Assembly: GCF_040215105.1 (NCBI RefSeq)
Contig: NZ_CP157875.1
Span: forward strand, 2,161,501 to 2,225,500
From: Aeromonas veronii
GTDB lineage: Bacteria > Pseudomonadota > Gammaproteobacteria > Enterobacterales > Aeromonadaceae
Reading direction: 5' to 3'
Length of the DNA: 64,000 nucleotides
Shown: piece after piece, positions 1-8,917 of the stretch
Layout of the letters: every line of letters begins with the position of its first letter
Position numbering within the stretch: the first letter of the stretch is position 1
Made by a program: the position numbers and the translations under genes
The notes under the pieces: model-generated
Told to the model about the DNA's origin: nothing
What the model saw: the letters and a program-made list of their open reading frames with translations, nothing else
Databases searched by the model: none

Positions 1-344
1 GCGGTATCAAGGGTGCCGGTGACGAAACCGGCCTGGCCCGCGCGTGCACTGTAGCTGTAGCGATCGCCTTGCTGCTGCAGGCCATCGCTGCCAGCCTGGC
101 TCAGGGTCAGCTCGGCGGGGAGGGTGAGGGTCGGTTGCTGGCTCACCAGGGCGGCCGTGGTCTCGACCCGCAGCTTGAGTTGATCCAGTCGCAGCTGCAT
201 CTGCTGATCATGGCTATCGGCCAGCAGATACCAGGTGAGGGCGGCGATGAAGAGCAGGGGGCACCAGAAGGTGATGAGGAATTTTTCACTGATCGTGAGG
301 TGAATGAGATAGCGGTCAACCCAACGAAATTTTACTTCTTTCAT
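1..344 (-). CDS. Methyl-accepting chemotaxis protein, N-terminal part (partial)
   Basis: Translating the minus strand from the ATG at 344 gives an open frame that runs off the left edge. It opens MKEVKFRWVDRYLIHL, followed by one hydrophobic segment at about residues 23-43, then a polar, helix-prone stretch (residues 44-70) typical of a periplasmic sensor domain. The FRWVDRYL-type opening followed by a single membrane anchor is familiar from Vibrio and Aeromonas chemotaxis receptors, but the diagnostic HAMP and signalling domains lie outside the window. It is divergent from the acylphosphatase gene. Another membrane sensor, such as a histidine kinase or GGDEF protein, is possible. Confidence 0.55.
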   Translation of the reverse strand, partial: MKEVKFRWVDRYLIHLTISEKFLITFWCPLLFIAALTWYLLADSHDQQMQLRLDQLKLRVETTAALVSQQPTLTLPAELTLSQAGSDGLQQQGDRYSYSARAGQAGFVTGTLDT

Positions 345-426
345 AATGATATGCTTCCTGCAGGGAAAAGAGAGTCGCCGTCATTATCGCCCTGGGGTGA
401 ACATTCTTGAGAAAAAGGTGCTGAAA

Positions 427-699
427 ATGGGAGAGCAATCGTTTGTCGTCCGGGTCTGGGGTCAGGTCCAGGGGGTGGGGTTTCGCTACTTCACCCGGGA
501 GCGGGCGCTGCAGTTGGGGCTGCGGGGCCATGCCTACAACCTGGCGGACGGCTCGGTGGAGATCCTCATCGCGGGGCCGGAGCAGCAGGTACAGATGATG
601 CTGGGCTGGCTGGAGTACGGCCCGCGGACCGCCACCGTCGAGAAAATGGAGTATGCCAAGGCATCGCCGCCCACGGGGCGCGGTTTTCATACCAACTGA
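427..699 (+). CDS. yccX: Acylphosphatase
   Basis: A 90-residue protein, the usual acylphosphatase size. It hydrolyses the carboxyl-phosphate bond of acylphosphates in the cytoplasm. The signature VWGQVQGVGFRYFTRERA (about residues 11-28) contains the phosphate-binding loop and catalytic Arg. HAYNLADGSVEILIAG carries the conserved Asn; the usual motif is GWVRNLPDGSVE, so the context is slightly variant (HAYN). I chose the ATG at 427 because the family normally begins just before the VRVWGQVQG strand, although the open frame extends to 346. It is followed 13 bp later by the CHAD gene, probably co-transcribed. Confidence 0.93.
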   Translation: MGEQSFVVRVWGQVQGVGFRYFTRERALQLGLRGHAYNLADGSVEILIAGPEQQVQMMLGWLEYGPRTATVEKMEYAKASPPTGRGFHTN

Positions 700-712
700 G
701 GGAGGGAAAGGA

Positions 713-1456
713 ATGCAGCAGATGACATGGCATGACCAGGCCCGGCAGCTTATCGACGCCTATTGCGCTGCCACCCTGGCTCTGCGCGCTCAGGTCGGGG
801 TGGAGGAGGTGCACGGTTACCGCATAGCGGCGCGGCGCCTGCTGGCCTTGCTCGCCCTCTGGCGACCCCTCATCCATCAGCCAGGTCTTGAACGGCGATT
901 GCTGCAGGCGACCCATCGGCTCTCCGCGCTGCGCGATGCCCAGGTCTATGCCGAACGCTTCGGCGGCAAGCCTGCAAAGAGCGGGCCGCCGCGAGTCCCC
1001 TTGTTGACGGTGCGTCTCGACCGCTGGCTGACCCGTCTGGCGCAGGTGCCTGTGGAGTTCAATCCCTTGCCGCTCTATCAGATGCAGCTGGCCCTGACGC
1101 TGGCGGAGGGGGTAGACGGGCTTGATGAGCTCTCGGGCGGTGCCAGGCGTCAGCTGCGTCACTGGCACAGGCTGCGCCTCATCCTCAAGCAGACCCGCTA
1201 CGGGGTGGAGTTGCTGCTGGAGCAGGGGGAGGGGGATCCGGCCTGGCTGGCCCGGCTGGTGGAGTGGCAGACCAGGCTGGGTCAGTTGCAGGATGCACGC
1301 CAGTGGCAGAGGCAGCTGGCGCGCAAGGGGCTCAGTGACAAGCGGCGACGCCAGAGGCGACAGCTGGAAGAGGCGATAGGGTGTCAGTTGCAGCAGCTCA
1401 ACTGCCAGCAGGCGGAGCTGGTGGGGCTCAGGATGGCGATGCAGCGCACGGCCTGA
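713..1456 (+). CDS. CHAD domain protein
   Basis: 247 residues, all helical in appearance and rich in Arg, Gln and Leu. The conserved CHAD motifs are visible: HGYRIAARRLLALLALW near residue 35, LRDAQV near residue 70, and WHRLRLILKQTRYGVELL near residue 155. CHAD domains bind inorganic polyphosphate and are often fused to a CYTH triphosphatase domain; here CHAD stands alone. The start at 713 is set by a good Shine-Dalgarno (GGGAGGGAAAGGA) just upstream. It lies directly behind the acylphosphatase gene and faces metG across a shared terminator. The polyphosphate role is inferred from the family. Confidence 0.8.
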   Translation: MQQMTWHDQARQLIDAYCAATLALRAQVGVEEVHGYRIAARRLLALLALWRPLIHQPGLERRLLQATHRLSALRDAQVYAERFGGKPAKSGPPRVPLLTVRLDRWLTRLAQVPVEFNPLPLYQMQLALTLAEGVDGLDELSGGARRQLRHWHRLRLILKQTRYGVELLLEQGEGDPAWLARLVEWQTRLGQLQDARQWQRQLARKGLSDKRRRQRRQLEEAIGCQLQQLNCQQAELVGLRMAMQRTA

Positions 1457-1493
1457 GACTGAGTCCACGCAGATAACAAGCAGACATAAAAAA

Positions 1494-1516
1494 GAGAGGC
1501 CTGAGCCTCTCTTTTT
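1494..1516. terminator. Bidirectional Rho-independent terminator
   Basis: The stem GAGAGGC / GCCTCTC encloses a CTGA loop, with A6 before it and T5 after it. It can end transcription from the CHAD gene (plus) and from metG (minus). Confidence 0.9.
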
Positions 1517-1535
1517 GCATCCTGATACGGCGTGC

Positions 1536-3569
1536 TTACTTGACGCGCATGCCGGGCTGGGCGCCTTCCTGGGGCTCCAGGATCCAGAGATCCTTGCCGC
1601 CTGGACCAGCTGCCAGCACCATGCCCTCGGACATGCCGAAGCGCATCTTGCGCGGGGCCAGGTTGGCCACCATCACGGTCAGCTTGCCTTCCAGATCTTC
1701 CGGGTTGTAGGCGGACTTGATGCCGGCGAATACCTGACGGGTTTCACCACCAAGGTCGAGCTGCAGTTTTAGCAGCTTCTCCGCTTCCGGCACGGCTTCG
1801 GCCTTCTTGATGAGCGCAACACGCAGATCCAGCTTGGCGAAATCCTCATAGGCGATGGTGTCGCTGATGGGGTCATCCGCCAGGGGGCCGGCCGGCTTCT
1901 TGCTCTGCTCCTTGGCGAGATCTTCCTTGGACGCTTCCACCATGGCCTCGACCTTGGCAGGTTCGATACGGGCGAAGAGCGCCTTGAACGGAGTCAGCTG
2001 GTGGCCGGTGAGCGGGGTCGCGATACCGTCCCAGGAGAGGGTCTCACCCAGGAAGGCTTCGGCGCGTGCAGCCAGCTCGGGCATGACGGGCTTGAGGTAG
2101 GCCATCAGCACCCGGAACAGATTGATGCCGACGGAGCAGACCGCCTGCAGCTCGGCGTCCGCCCCTTCCTGCTTGGCGATGACCCAGGGGGCCTTGTCAT
2201 CCACGTAGCGGTTGGCCTTGTCGGCGAGCGCCATGATCTCGCGAATGGCGCGGCTGAATTCACGGCTCTCGTAGGCCTCGGCGATGGTGGCACTGGCAGC
2301 GGCGAATTCGGCGTAGAGCGCGGGTTCGCTGCACACATCCGCCAGCTTGCCACCTGCGCGCTTGGCGATGAAACCAGCGTTGCGGGAGGCCAGGTTGACC
2401 AGCTTGTTGACCACGTCGGCGTTGACCCGCTGCACGAAGTCCTCGAGGTTCAAGTCCAGATCGTCGATGCGGCTGTTGAGCTTCGCCGCGTAGTAGTAAC
2501 GCAGGCACTCGGGATCCAGGTGCTTCAAGTAGGTGCTCGCCTTGATGAAGGTGCCCTTGGATTTGGACATCTTGGCACCGTTGACGGTCACATAACCGTG
2601 CACGTTGACCTTGGTCGGCTTGCGGAAACCCGCTCCTTCCAGCATGGCCGGCCAGAACAGGCAGTGGAAGTAGGCGATGTCCTTGCCGATGAAGTGATAG
2701 AGCTCGGCGTCGGAGTCGGCCTGCCAGTAGCTGTCAAAATCGATGTCGCCGCGCTTGTTGCACAGGTTCTTGAACGACGCCATGTAGCCGATGGGGGCAT
2801 CCAGCCAGACATAGAAGTATTTGCCCGGCGCACCCGGGATCTCGAAGCCGAAGTAGGGGGCGTCACGGGTGATGTCCCACTGCTGCAGACCGGATTCGAA
2901 CCACTCTTGCATCTTGTTCGCCATCTCTTCCTGGATGGCGCCAGAACCGCGCACCCAGTCGGCGAGCCAGGCTTCGAACTGGGGCAGGTCGAAGAAGTAG
3001 TGTTCGGAGTCCTTCATCACCGGAGTCGCGCCGGAGACGGCGGATTTCGGATCGATGAGTTCGGTCGGGCTGTAGGTGGCGCCGCAGCTGTCGCAGTTGT
3101 CACCGTACTGCTCGGGGGACTTGCACTTGGGGCAGGTACCCTTGACGAAACGGTCCGGCAGGAACATGGACTTTTCCGGATCGAACAGTTGGGAGATGGT
3201 ACGGATCTTGATCTTGCCGGACTCTTTCAGGCGACCATAGATCAGCTCCGACAGCTCGCGGTTCTCGTCGCTGTGGGTGGAGTGATAGTTGTCGAAGCTG
3301 ATGTTGAAACCGGCGAAATCGCCCTGATGCTCCTCGGAGACCGCCGCGATCATCGCCTCCGGCGTGATCCCCATCTGCTGTGCCTTGAGCATGATGGGGG
3401 TACCGTGGGCATCATCGGCGCAGACGAAATGCACCTGATTGCCGCGCATTCGCTGATAACGGACCCAGATATCGGCCTGGATGTGTTCCAGCATGTGGCC
3501 AAGGTGGATGGAGCCGTTGGCATAGGGGAGGGCGCAGGTTACCAGCATTCTACGAGGATCAGTTGCCAT
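1536..3569 (-). CDS. metG: Methionine--tRNA ligase
   Basis: 677 residues, the length of E. coli-type dimeric MetRS. It charges tRNA-Met and tRNA-fMet in the cytoplasm. The class I HIGH-like signature is HLGH after PYANGSI near the N-terminus. The zinc knuckle appears as [17 protein letters not shown], the KMSKS loop as [10 protein letters not shown], and the C-terminal 110 residues are a tRNA-binding (EMAPII-type) domain. The frame is open upstream to 3698, but the family start [19 protein letters not shown] fits the ATG at 3569. It is divergent from apbC, as is common in gamma-proteobacteria. Confidence 0.97.
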   Translation of the reverse strand: MATDPRRMLVTCALPYANGSIHLGHMLEHIQADIWVRYQRMRGNQVHFVCADDAHGTPIMLKAQQMGITPEAMIAAVSEEHQGDFAGFNISFDNYHSTHSDENRELSELIYGRLKESGKIKIRTISQLFDPEKSMFLPDRFVKGTCPKCKSPEQYGDNCDSCGATYSPTELIDPKSAVSGATPVMKDSEHYFFDLPQFEAWLADWVRGSGAIQEEMANKMQEWFESGLQQWDITRDAPYFGFEIPGAPGKYFYVWLDAPIGYMASFKNLCNKRGDIDFDSYWQADSDAELYHFIGKDIAYFHCLFWPAMLEGAGFRKPTKVNVHGYVTVNGAKMSKSKGTFIKASTYLKHLDPECLRYYYAAKLNSRIDDLDLNLEDFVQRVNADVVNKLVNLASRNAGFIAKRAGGKLADVCSEPALYAEFAAASATIAEAYESREFSRAIREIMALADKANRYVDDKAPWVIAKQEGADAELQAVCSVGINLFRVLMAYLKPVMPELAARAEAFLGETLSWDGIATPLTGHQLTPFKALFARIEPAKVEAMVEASKEDLAKEQSKKPAGPLADDPISDTIAYEDFAKLDLRVALIKKAEAVPEAEKLLKLQLDLGGETRQVFAGIKSAYNPEDLEGKLTVMVANLAPRKMRFGMSEGMVLAAGPGGKDLWILEPQEGAQPGMRVK

Positions 3570-3801
3570 AATACGTTCTTTATGTGCCTGTTGGGATGAT
3601 ACAGTGCCGAGCATGTTACCCGAATTGGGGGTAGCCTGCCTAGGGCTCTGGCCCGTCAGGCCCAGGCTTCGGCACTCGGCTACAAGCCTGCAACCCACTG
3701 ATTTATGTGCGGTAACCTTTCACCTCAGTGTAATAAGCGATACACACGTGTTTTTAAAGGAAGGTTTCACTTCAGCATAACGACAAGATAATGGGGAGTT
3801 A

Positions 3802-4884
3802 ATGGTGATGGATTCAGTAAAACAGATCCTGGCCGAATTTAAGCCAAGCGGCTGGGGCAAGGATCTGGTGGCGGCCGGTTTCGTGCGCGCCATCGAACAG
3901 CAGGAGCAGACCCTGACCATCAAACTGGTGTTGCCCTTTGCCGGGCAATCCCTGTTCGATGAGCTCAAGGAGTGCTTCGATGGACGCCTTCGCAGTGCCA
4001 CGGGGGCCAGCCGCATCAACTGGCTGGGGGAGATAGAGGTCGCCAGCATGCCCCGTGCCCAGCAGCTTGCGGCAGTGCAGGGCATTCGCAATATCCTGGT
4101 GGTGGCCTCCGGCAAGGGCGGGGTGGGCAAGTCCACCACGGCGGTGAACCTCGCACTGGCGCTGCAAAAGGAGGGGGCCCGGGTCGCCATCCTGGATGCG
4201 GACATCTACGGCCCCTCCATTCCGACCATGATGGGCACCTTGAAGGAGCGTCCGAGCAGCCGTGATGGCAAGACCATGGAGCCGGTGATGGCCTGTGGCC
4301 TCAAGAGCAACAGCATCGGCTATCTGGTGGATGAGCAGGATGCCACCATCTGGCGCGGCCCCATGGCGAGCAAAGCGCTGGCGCAGATCCTCCACGAGAC
4401 CCGCTGGGGCGAGGTGGACTATCTGGTGGTGGACATGCCGCCAGGTACCGGCGACATCCAGCTCACCCTGGCCCAGCAGGTGCCTACCACGGCGGCGGTG
4501 ATTGTAACCACGCCCCAGGACGTGGCACTGGCGGATGCGCGCAAGGGCATCGCCATGTTCAACAAGGTGAACGTACCCGTGCTCGGCATCGTCGAGAACA
4601 TGAGTTATCACGTTTGCAGCGCCTGTGGTCACCACGAGCCGCTGTTTGGCACCGGTGGCGGCAAGAAGATGGCAGAGCAGTATCAAGTGGCGCTGCTTGG
4701 CCAGTTGCCGCTGCACATCGATATCCGTCAGCACATGGATGAAGGTTGCCCGACCGTGTTCGGGGCGCCGGAAGGGGAGCTTGCAGAGGCTTATCTGAGA
4801 CTGGCCAGACGGGTCGGGGCCGAACTCTATTTCAGTGGTAAACCGATTGCGACCCCGCTCTATACGGTGGCGCTGGACGAATAA
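3802..4884 (+). CDS. apbC: Fe-S cluster carrier ATPase ApbC/Mrp
   Basis: 360 residues. An N-terminal MIP18/DUF59-like region (about 1-85) is followed by a ParA/MinD-type P-loop ATPase with the deviant Walker A GKGGVGKSTT near residue 105, DADIYGPSIP, and DMPPGTGDIQLT. The CSACG motif (CxxC) near residue 270 binds the bridging 4Fe-4S cluster at the dimer interface. It loads Fe-S clusters onto apoproteins in the cytoplasm. A GGGGAG Shine-Dalgarno precedes the ATG at 3802; an in-frame ATG at 3808 is an alternative. It is divergent from metG with a 230-bp promoter region between them. Confidence 0.95.
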   Translation: MVMDSVKQILAEFKPSGWGKDLVAAGFVRAIEQQEQTLTIKLVLPFAGQSLFDELKECFDGRLRSATGASRINWLGEIEVASMPRAQQLAAVQGIRNILVVASGKGGVGKSTTAVNLALALQKEGARVAILDADIYGPSIPTMMGTLKERPSSRDGKTMEPVMACGLKSNSIGYLVDEQDATIWRGPMASKALAQILHETRWGEVDYLVVDMPPGTGDIQLTLAQQVPTTAAVIVTTPQDVALADARKGIAMFNKVNVPVLGIVENMSYHVCSACGHHEPLFGTGGGKKMAEQYQVALLGQLPLHIDIRQHMDEGCPTVFGAPEGELAEAYLRLARRVGAELYFSGKPIATPLYTVALDE

Positions 4885-4913
4885 TCGGCTGTCGGCCGTT
4901 TGCTGCGGATTTG

Positions 4914-4938
4914 AGGGTGGGCATGGCTCACCCTTTTT
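4914..4938 (+). terminator. Rho-independent terminator after apbC
   Basis: A GGGTG.GC / GC.CACCC hairpin is followed by TTTTTTA, 30 bp after the apbC stop. Confidence 0.8.
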
Positions 4939-4995
4939 TATATAATGGATCGGTTTAAACAATCCCCAGTGCTCTTCTTTCTTTAGGTATTTTCA

Positions 4996-5640
4996 ATGTC
5001 TGATACTCAACATTCTTGTGTGATCATCGGTATTGCTGGTGCGTCCGCATCCGGCAAGAGTCTTATCGCTCAAACCATCTATGAAGAGCTGGTGGCCGAA
5101 CTGGGCGCAGGTCAGATTGGTGTGATCACCGAGGATTGCTACTACCGTGATCAGACCCACATGACCATGGAAGAGCGGGTCAAGACCAACTATGACCACC
5201 CCAATGCCCTGGATCACGATCTGCTCGTGCAGCATCTGACCCAGCTGGTGGGCGGGGAGTCGGTGAACATTCCCCGTTACTCCTATTCCGAACACACGCG
5301 TATGGACGAGATCACCCCCTTCGCCCCTCGTCGGGTGATCATTTTGGAAGGGATATTGCTGCTGACCGACAGCCGGCTGCGGGATCTGATGGATGCCTCC
5401 ATCTTCATGGATACACCCCTCGACATCTGCCTGTTGCGCCGTCTGGTGCGCGATGTGCAGGAGCGGGGCCGCACCATGGACTCCGTCCTCAAGCAATATC
5501 AGAAGACGGTGCGTCCCATGTTCATGCAGTTCATCGACCCGTCCAAGCAGTACGCCGATGTCATCGTGCCCCGTGGCGGCAAGAATCGCATCGCCATCGA
5601 CATGCTCAAGGCGCGCATCCGCCACATGTTGATCGGTTAA
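4996..5640 (+). CDS. udk: Uridine/cytidine kinase
   Basis: 214 residues, as in E. coli Udk. It phosphorylates uridine and cytidine with ATP or GTP in pyrimidine salvage. The P-loop [12 protein letters not shown] is at about residues 14-25. TEDCYYRD and [12 protein letters not shown] supply nucleoside-binding residues, and [12 protein letters not shown] is the lid. It lies between terminators and looks monocistronic. It precedes dcd, another pyrimidine gene, as in many gamma-proteobacteria. Confidence 0.97.
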   Translation: MSDTQHSCVIIGIAGASASGKSLIAQTIYEELVAELGAGQIGVITEDCYYRDQTHMTMEERVKTNYDHPNALDHDLLVQHLTQLVGGESVNIPRYSYSEHTRMDEITPFAPRRVIILEGILLLTDSRLRDLMDASIFMDTPLDICLLRRLVRDVQERGRTMDSVLKQYQKTVRPMFMQFIDPSKQYADVIVPRGGKNRIAIDMLKARIRHMLIG

Positions 5641-5649
5641 TCAGGAAAG

Positions 5650-5673
5650 AGCCGGGTGATGCCCGGCTTTTTT
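5650..5673 (+). terminator. Rho-independent terminator after udk
   Basis: AGCCGGG / CCCGGCT stem with a TGAT-G loop and T6 tail, 10 bp downstream of the udk stop. Confidence 0.9.
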
Positions 5674-5703
5674 AAATGAATCATTTGTCAGGAGAGTCGC
5701 CGA

Positions 5704-6285
5704 ATGCGTCTTTGTGATACCGATATCGAACGCCATCTGGATGAAGGCAAGATAGTGATTGAGCCGCGCCCCGGCATCGAGCGGATCAGTGGCGTCAGCG
5801 TCGATGTGCTGCTCGGCAACGAGTTTCGGGTGTTTCGCGATCATACCGCGCCTTATATCGACCTCGGCGGTACCAGTGCCGAGATGGCCGATGCCATCGA
5901 GCGGGTGATGAGCGAGGAGATCCACATCCCGGACGGCGAAGCCTTCTACCTGCACCCGGGTCAGCTGGCCCTGGCGGTGACCTACGAATCCGTTACCCTG
6001 CCGGCGGACATCGTCGGCTGGCTGGACGGTCGCTCCTCCCTGGCGCGACTCGGTTTGATGGTACACGTCACTGCCCACCGCATCGATCCGGGCTGGTCCG
6101 GCCGTATCGTGCTGGAGTTCTACAACGGCGGCAAACTGCCCTTGGCACTGCGCCCCAAGATGAAGATCGGGGCGCTGAACTTCGAAATGCTCTCAGGCGT
6201 TGCGGCTCGTCCGTACAACAAGCGTGAGAATGCCAAGTACAAGAGTCAGCAAGGGGCGGTCGCCAGCCGTATCAACCAGGACTGA
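5704..6285 (+). CDS. dcd: dCTP deaminase
   Basis: 193 residues, matching E. coli Dcd. It converts dCTP to dUTP, feeding dTMP synthesis. The signature [13 protein letters not shown] (about residues 110-122) and the following [18 protein letters not shown] carry the catalytic Glu and the nucleotide-binding Arg and Ser residues. The protein begins [12 protein letters not shown] as expected. A short gap after the udk terminator, with GGAGAG before the ATG, gives the ribosome binding site. Confidence 0.97.
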   Translation: MRLCDTDIERHLDEGKIVIEPRPGIERISGVSVDVLLGNEFRVFRDHTAPYIDLGGTSAEMADAIERVMSEEIHIPDGEAFYLHPGQLALAVTYESVTLPADIVGWLDGRSSLARLGLMVHVTAHRIDPGWSGRIVLEFYNGGKLPLALRPKMKIGALNFEMLSGVAARPYNKRENAKYKSQQGAVASRINQD

Positions 6286-6632
6286 ACCCCTGTGATGAGT
6301 GAACGATGAAAGGGTGCTTCGGCACCCTTTTTGATTTGCTGCCGACAGATGCCGCATGCTCCGTGGCTGGATATGTGTGCCAAAGATCAAGGTTTTGTGA
6401 CAAAAAGCGAGGAAATATGGCGCGTTTGTGCAAGATAGGGCCTTGATATGACTCATGATCTCGTGCTGCATCGTGCGTTTAATTAATCTATGACAAGGCG
6501 CATTCCGACTGGGCCTAAGACATTTTCTGACGGAATGCCCTTTTTTTTTCTTACTGAAATATTTCAATCACGGCTATGGCGCACCTAGCCTTCTGGCATA
6601 ATCCGCCGCAACTCATAAACAGGTTCGTTTTT
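6286..6632. other. Intergenic region with dcd terminator and pit promoter area
   Basis: About 350 bp without a convincing gene. A strong terminator (AGGGTGC TTCG GCACCCT, T5) lies at 6309-6332. The rest is AT-rich with T-runs near 6540-6550, compatible with the promoter and leader of the phosphate transporter gene. An open frame on the minus strand (6193-6567) has no protein-like composition. Confidence 0.6.
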
Positions 6633-8105
6633 ATGTTTGAAATGTTTAGTGGTTTGGGTTTTTGGTGGTCAATCGGTTTGGTATTGGCCGTTTTTTTTGT
6701 GCTGGCCTATGAGTTCATCAACGGCTTTCACGATACCGCCAACGCGGTAGCAACGGTCATCTATACCAAGGCGATGCCGGCCCATATGGCGGTAGTGGCC
6801 TCCGGTCTGTTCAACTTCGCCGGGGTCATGCTGGGTGGGCTCGGGGTTGCTTATGCCATCGTGCATCTGCTGCCCATCGATCTGCTGCTCGGGATGGATT
6901 CTACCCAGGGGTTGATCATGGTCTTCTCCCTGCTGTTTTCCGCCATCGTGTGGAACCTGGGTACCTGGTTCTTCGGGATCCCGGCCTCCAGCTCACACAC
7001 CCTGATCGGCTCCATCCTGGGGGTAGGCGGCGCCTATGCCTGGATGACCCATCAGCCCCTGCAGGAAGGCATCAACGTCGGTAAAGCCATCGACATCATG
7101 CTCTCCCTCATCATTTCTCCGACCGTCGGTTTCGTTATCGCGGCCCTGCTGCTGTTTGCCATGAAACGCGTCTGGCTGAACAGCAAGATCCACAAGACCC
7201 CGGAAGAGCGTCTGCTGGTGGATGGCAAGAAACACCCGCCGTTCTGGGCCCGTGTCACCCTCATCTGCTCCGCCATGGGGGTGAGCTTCGTGCACGGCTC
7301 CAACGACGGTCAGAAGGGGATAGGTCTGGTTATGCTGGTGCTGATCTGCATGGCGCCCGCCTACTTTGCCTTGGACATGAACAGCCGCTCCTATGATCTG
7401 GACAGAACCCAGGATGCCAACCAGCGCATCATGGAGATCTACCAGCGCAATCAGGAGCAGGTCTCCACTCTGGTGGACTTCAACGTGCCTGCCCATTCCC
7501 AGGAAGAGCTGATGACCCACTGCGCCGCCGGTGAAGTGCTGCAGGCCATGGCGACCCTGGACAATCGTCTCGGCAAGGTCCGTACCTATGAAGAGATGAG
7601 CCTGACCGATCGCCGTGAAGTGCGTCGTCTGCTGCTCTGTATTGACGACACCGCCCGCAAGGTCTCCAAGCTGCCGCTGCCGGCCAAGGAGCTGACCGAT
7701 CTGGCCAAATGGCGCAAGGATCTGACCGCGACCGCCGAATATGCACCGACCTGGGTCATCGTCTCCATAGCCCTGGCGCTGGGGTGTGGCACCATGGTGG
7801 GCTGGCGCCGTATCGTCTACACGGTAGGGGAGAAGATTGGCTCCTCCGGCATGACGTACAGCCAGGGCATCGCCGCCCAGATCACCGCCGCCGCTTCCAT
7901 CGGAGTCGCCAGCCTGACCGGTATGCCGGTCTCCACCACCCATATCCTCTCCTCTGCGGTGGCGGGGACCATGGTGGCCAACAAATCCGGGCTGCAGAGC
8001 CAGACCATCAAGACCATCTTGCTGGCCTGGGTGCTGACCCTGCCGCTGACCATGCTGCTCTCCGGTGGCCTGTTCATCGTCAGCAACCATCTGTTTGGTG
8101 GCTGA
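6633..8105 (+). CDS. pitA: Low-affinity inorganic phosphate transporter (Pit family)
   Basis: About 490 residues with ten or more hydrophobic segments in the inner membrane. It cotransports metal-phosphate complexes with protons. The PiT family repeats are clear: FINGFHDTANAVATVIYT near residue 27 and FVHGSNDGQKGIGLVM in the second half, with a charged cytoplasmic loop between (about residues 255-375). Its N-terminus matches the PitA pattern (YAIVHLLPIDLLLG). The start is 6633 or 6642 (both ATG); the open frame extends to 6576 but lacks a ribosome site there. It is monocistronic with its own terminator. Confidence 0.93.
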   Translation: MFEMFSGLGFWWSIGLVLAVFFVLAYEFINGFHDTANAVATVIYTKAMPAHMAVVASGLFNFAGVMLGGLGVAYAIVHLLPIDLLLGMDSTQGLIMVFSLLFSAIVWNLGTWFFGIPASSSHTLIGSILGVGGAYAWMTHQPLQEGINVGKAIDIMLSLIISPTVGFVIAALLLFAMKRVWLNSKIHKTPEERLLVDGKKHPPFWARVTLICSAMGVSFVHGSNDGQKGIGLVMLVLICMAPAYFALDMNSRSYDLDRTQDANQRIMEIYQRNQEQVSTLVDFNVPAHSQEELMTHCAAGEVLQAMATLDNRLGKVRTYEEMSLTDRREVRRLLLCIDDTARKVSKLPLPAKELTDLAKWRKDLTATAEYAPTWVIVSIALALGCGTMVGWRRIVYTVGEKIGSSGMTYSQGIAAQITAAASIGVASLTGMPVSTTHILSSAVAGTMVANKSGLQSQTIKTILLAWVLTLPLTMLLSGGLFIVSNHLFGG

Positions 8106-8130
8106 TAGTCACTGTCTCATCGATATCATC

Positions 8131-8153
8131 AAAGGGCCTGCGGGCCCTTTTTT
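8131..8153 (+). terminator. Rho-independent terminator after pitA
   Basis: AAAGGGCC TGCG GGCCCTTT followed by a T-run, 25 bp after the stop codon. Confidence 0.9.
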
Positions 8154-8864
8154 ATTGCCATTCTTCCATCCCATAGATGGATGCACCCTTGAGGCAGCAA
8201 GCCTCTGTAGTCAGCATTATATGCCATCAAACTAGTGTTGATGTTCACACCACGATCCACAGTCATCTTTCATTGTCGCGTCCCACAACCAAAGTTCATC
8301 AGGGGTCACCTCGAGTGATTGAGAGAGGGGGAGAGTACCTGGCTAGCCGCTACGCTCGTTTGATCCAGTTTCACTGGGTTTGATTACACTGGCGTGAGCC
8401 AATGAAGGGGTGAGGCGAGGGGCTGGATATTCTCACTGTAGAGCGCGTTGCCCCATGGAATATGGGGTCTGGCAGGGCGATGAGTACATCAGGAGGAATG
8501 GAAGGCATCGACAAACCTTTCTACGAAGGAAAGGTGAGCCAGGGATACGCCATGGGATGTTGGTCTGCCGTGATGGCCAGAGTGAGGGCACCGACAATGA
8601 CTGCCGATATTGATGCTGGTTGCTAGGGGGAGTGCTTAATCCCGATAGTTGAACCTGGATAAAAATCAACCAGCGGTTGAATTGCCTACAAGTAGTTGGA
8701 ATGGAGTGTTTATGTAGAGAAAGGCAGAGATAAGTCCTGAAAATATAACGGGTGGTTTCACTGCTGCGAGCGCTCAGTGTGATGTCGAGCGAGAGGCGCT
8801 GATTGAAGCAGGTGACGGCTCGGCGCGTGATGGAACAGATATGGCAGGATGGAGAGTGGCGGGT
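8154..8864. other. 710-bp region without a recognisable gene
   Basis: Only short frames (8177-8383, 8410-8613 plus; 8433-8900 minus) occur here. None has a ribosome site, a family motif or natural amino-acid composition. Base composition is lower in GC than the flanking genes. It may hold degenerate remnants or an unrecognised small RNA, but I see no specific structure supporting either. Confidence 0.5.
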
Positions 8865-8897
8865 AAAAAAAAGGGCCACACAGTGTGTGGCCCTTTT
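8865..8897 (-). terminator. Rho-independent terminator of rne
   Basis: GGGCCACAC AGT GTGTGGCCC perfect stem. On the minus strand it is followed by T8, 20 bp beyond the rne stop. The plus-strand tail is TTTT, so some bidirectional function is possible. Confidence 0.92.
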
Positions 8898-8917
8898 CAT
8901 CAGACTAGCAAGCTGGC

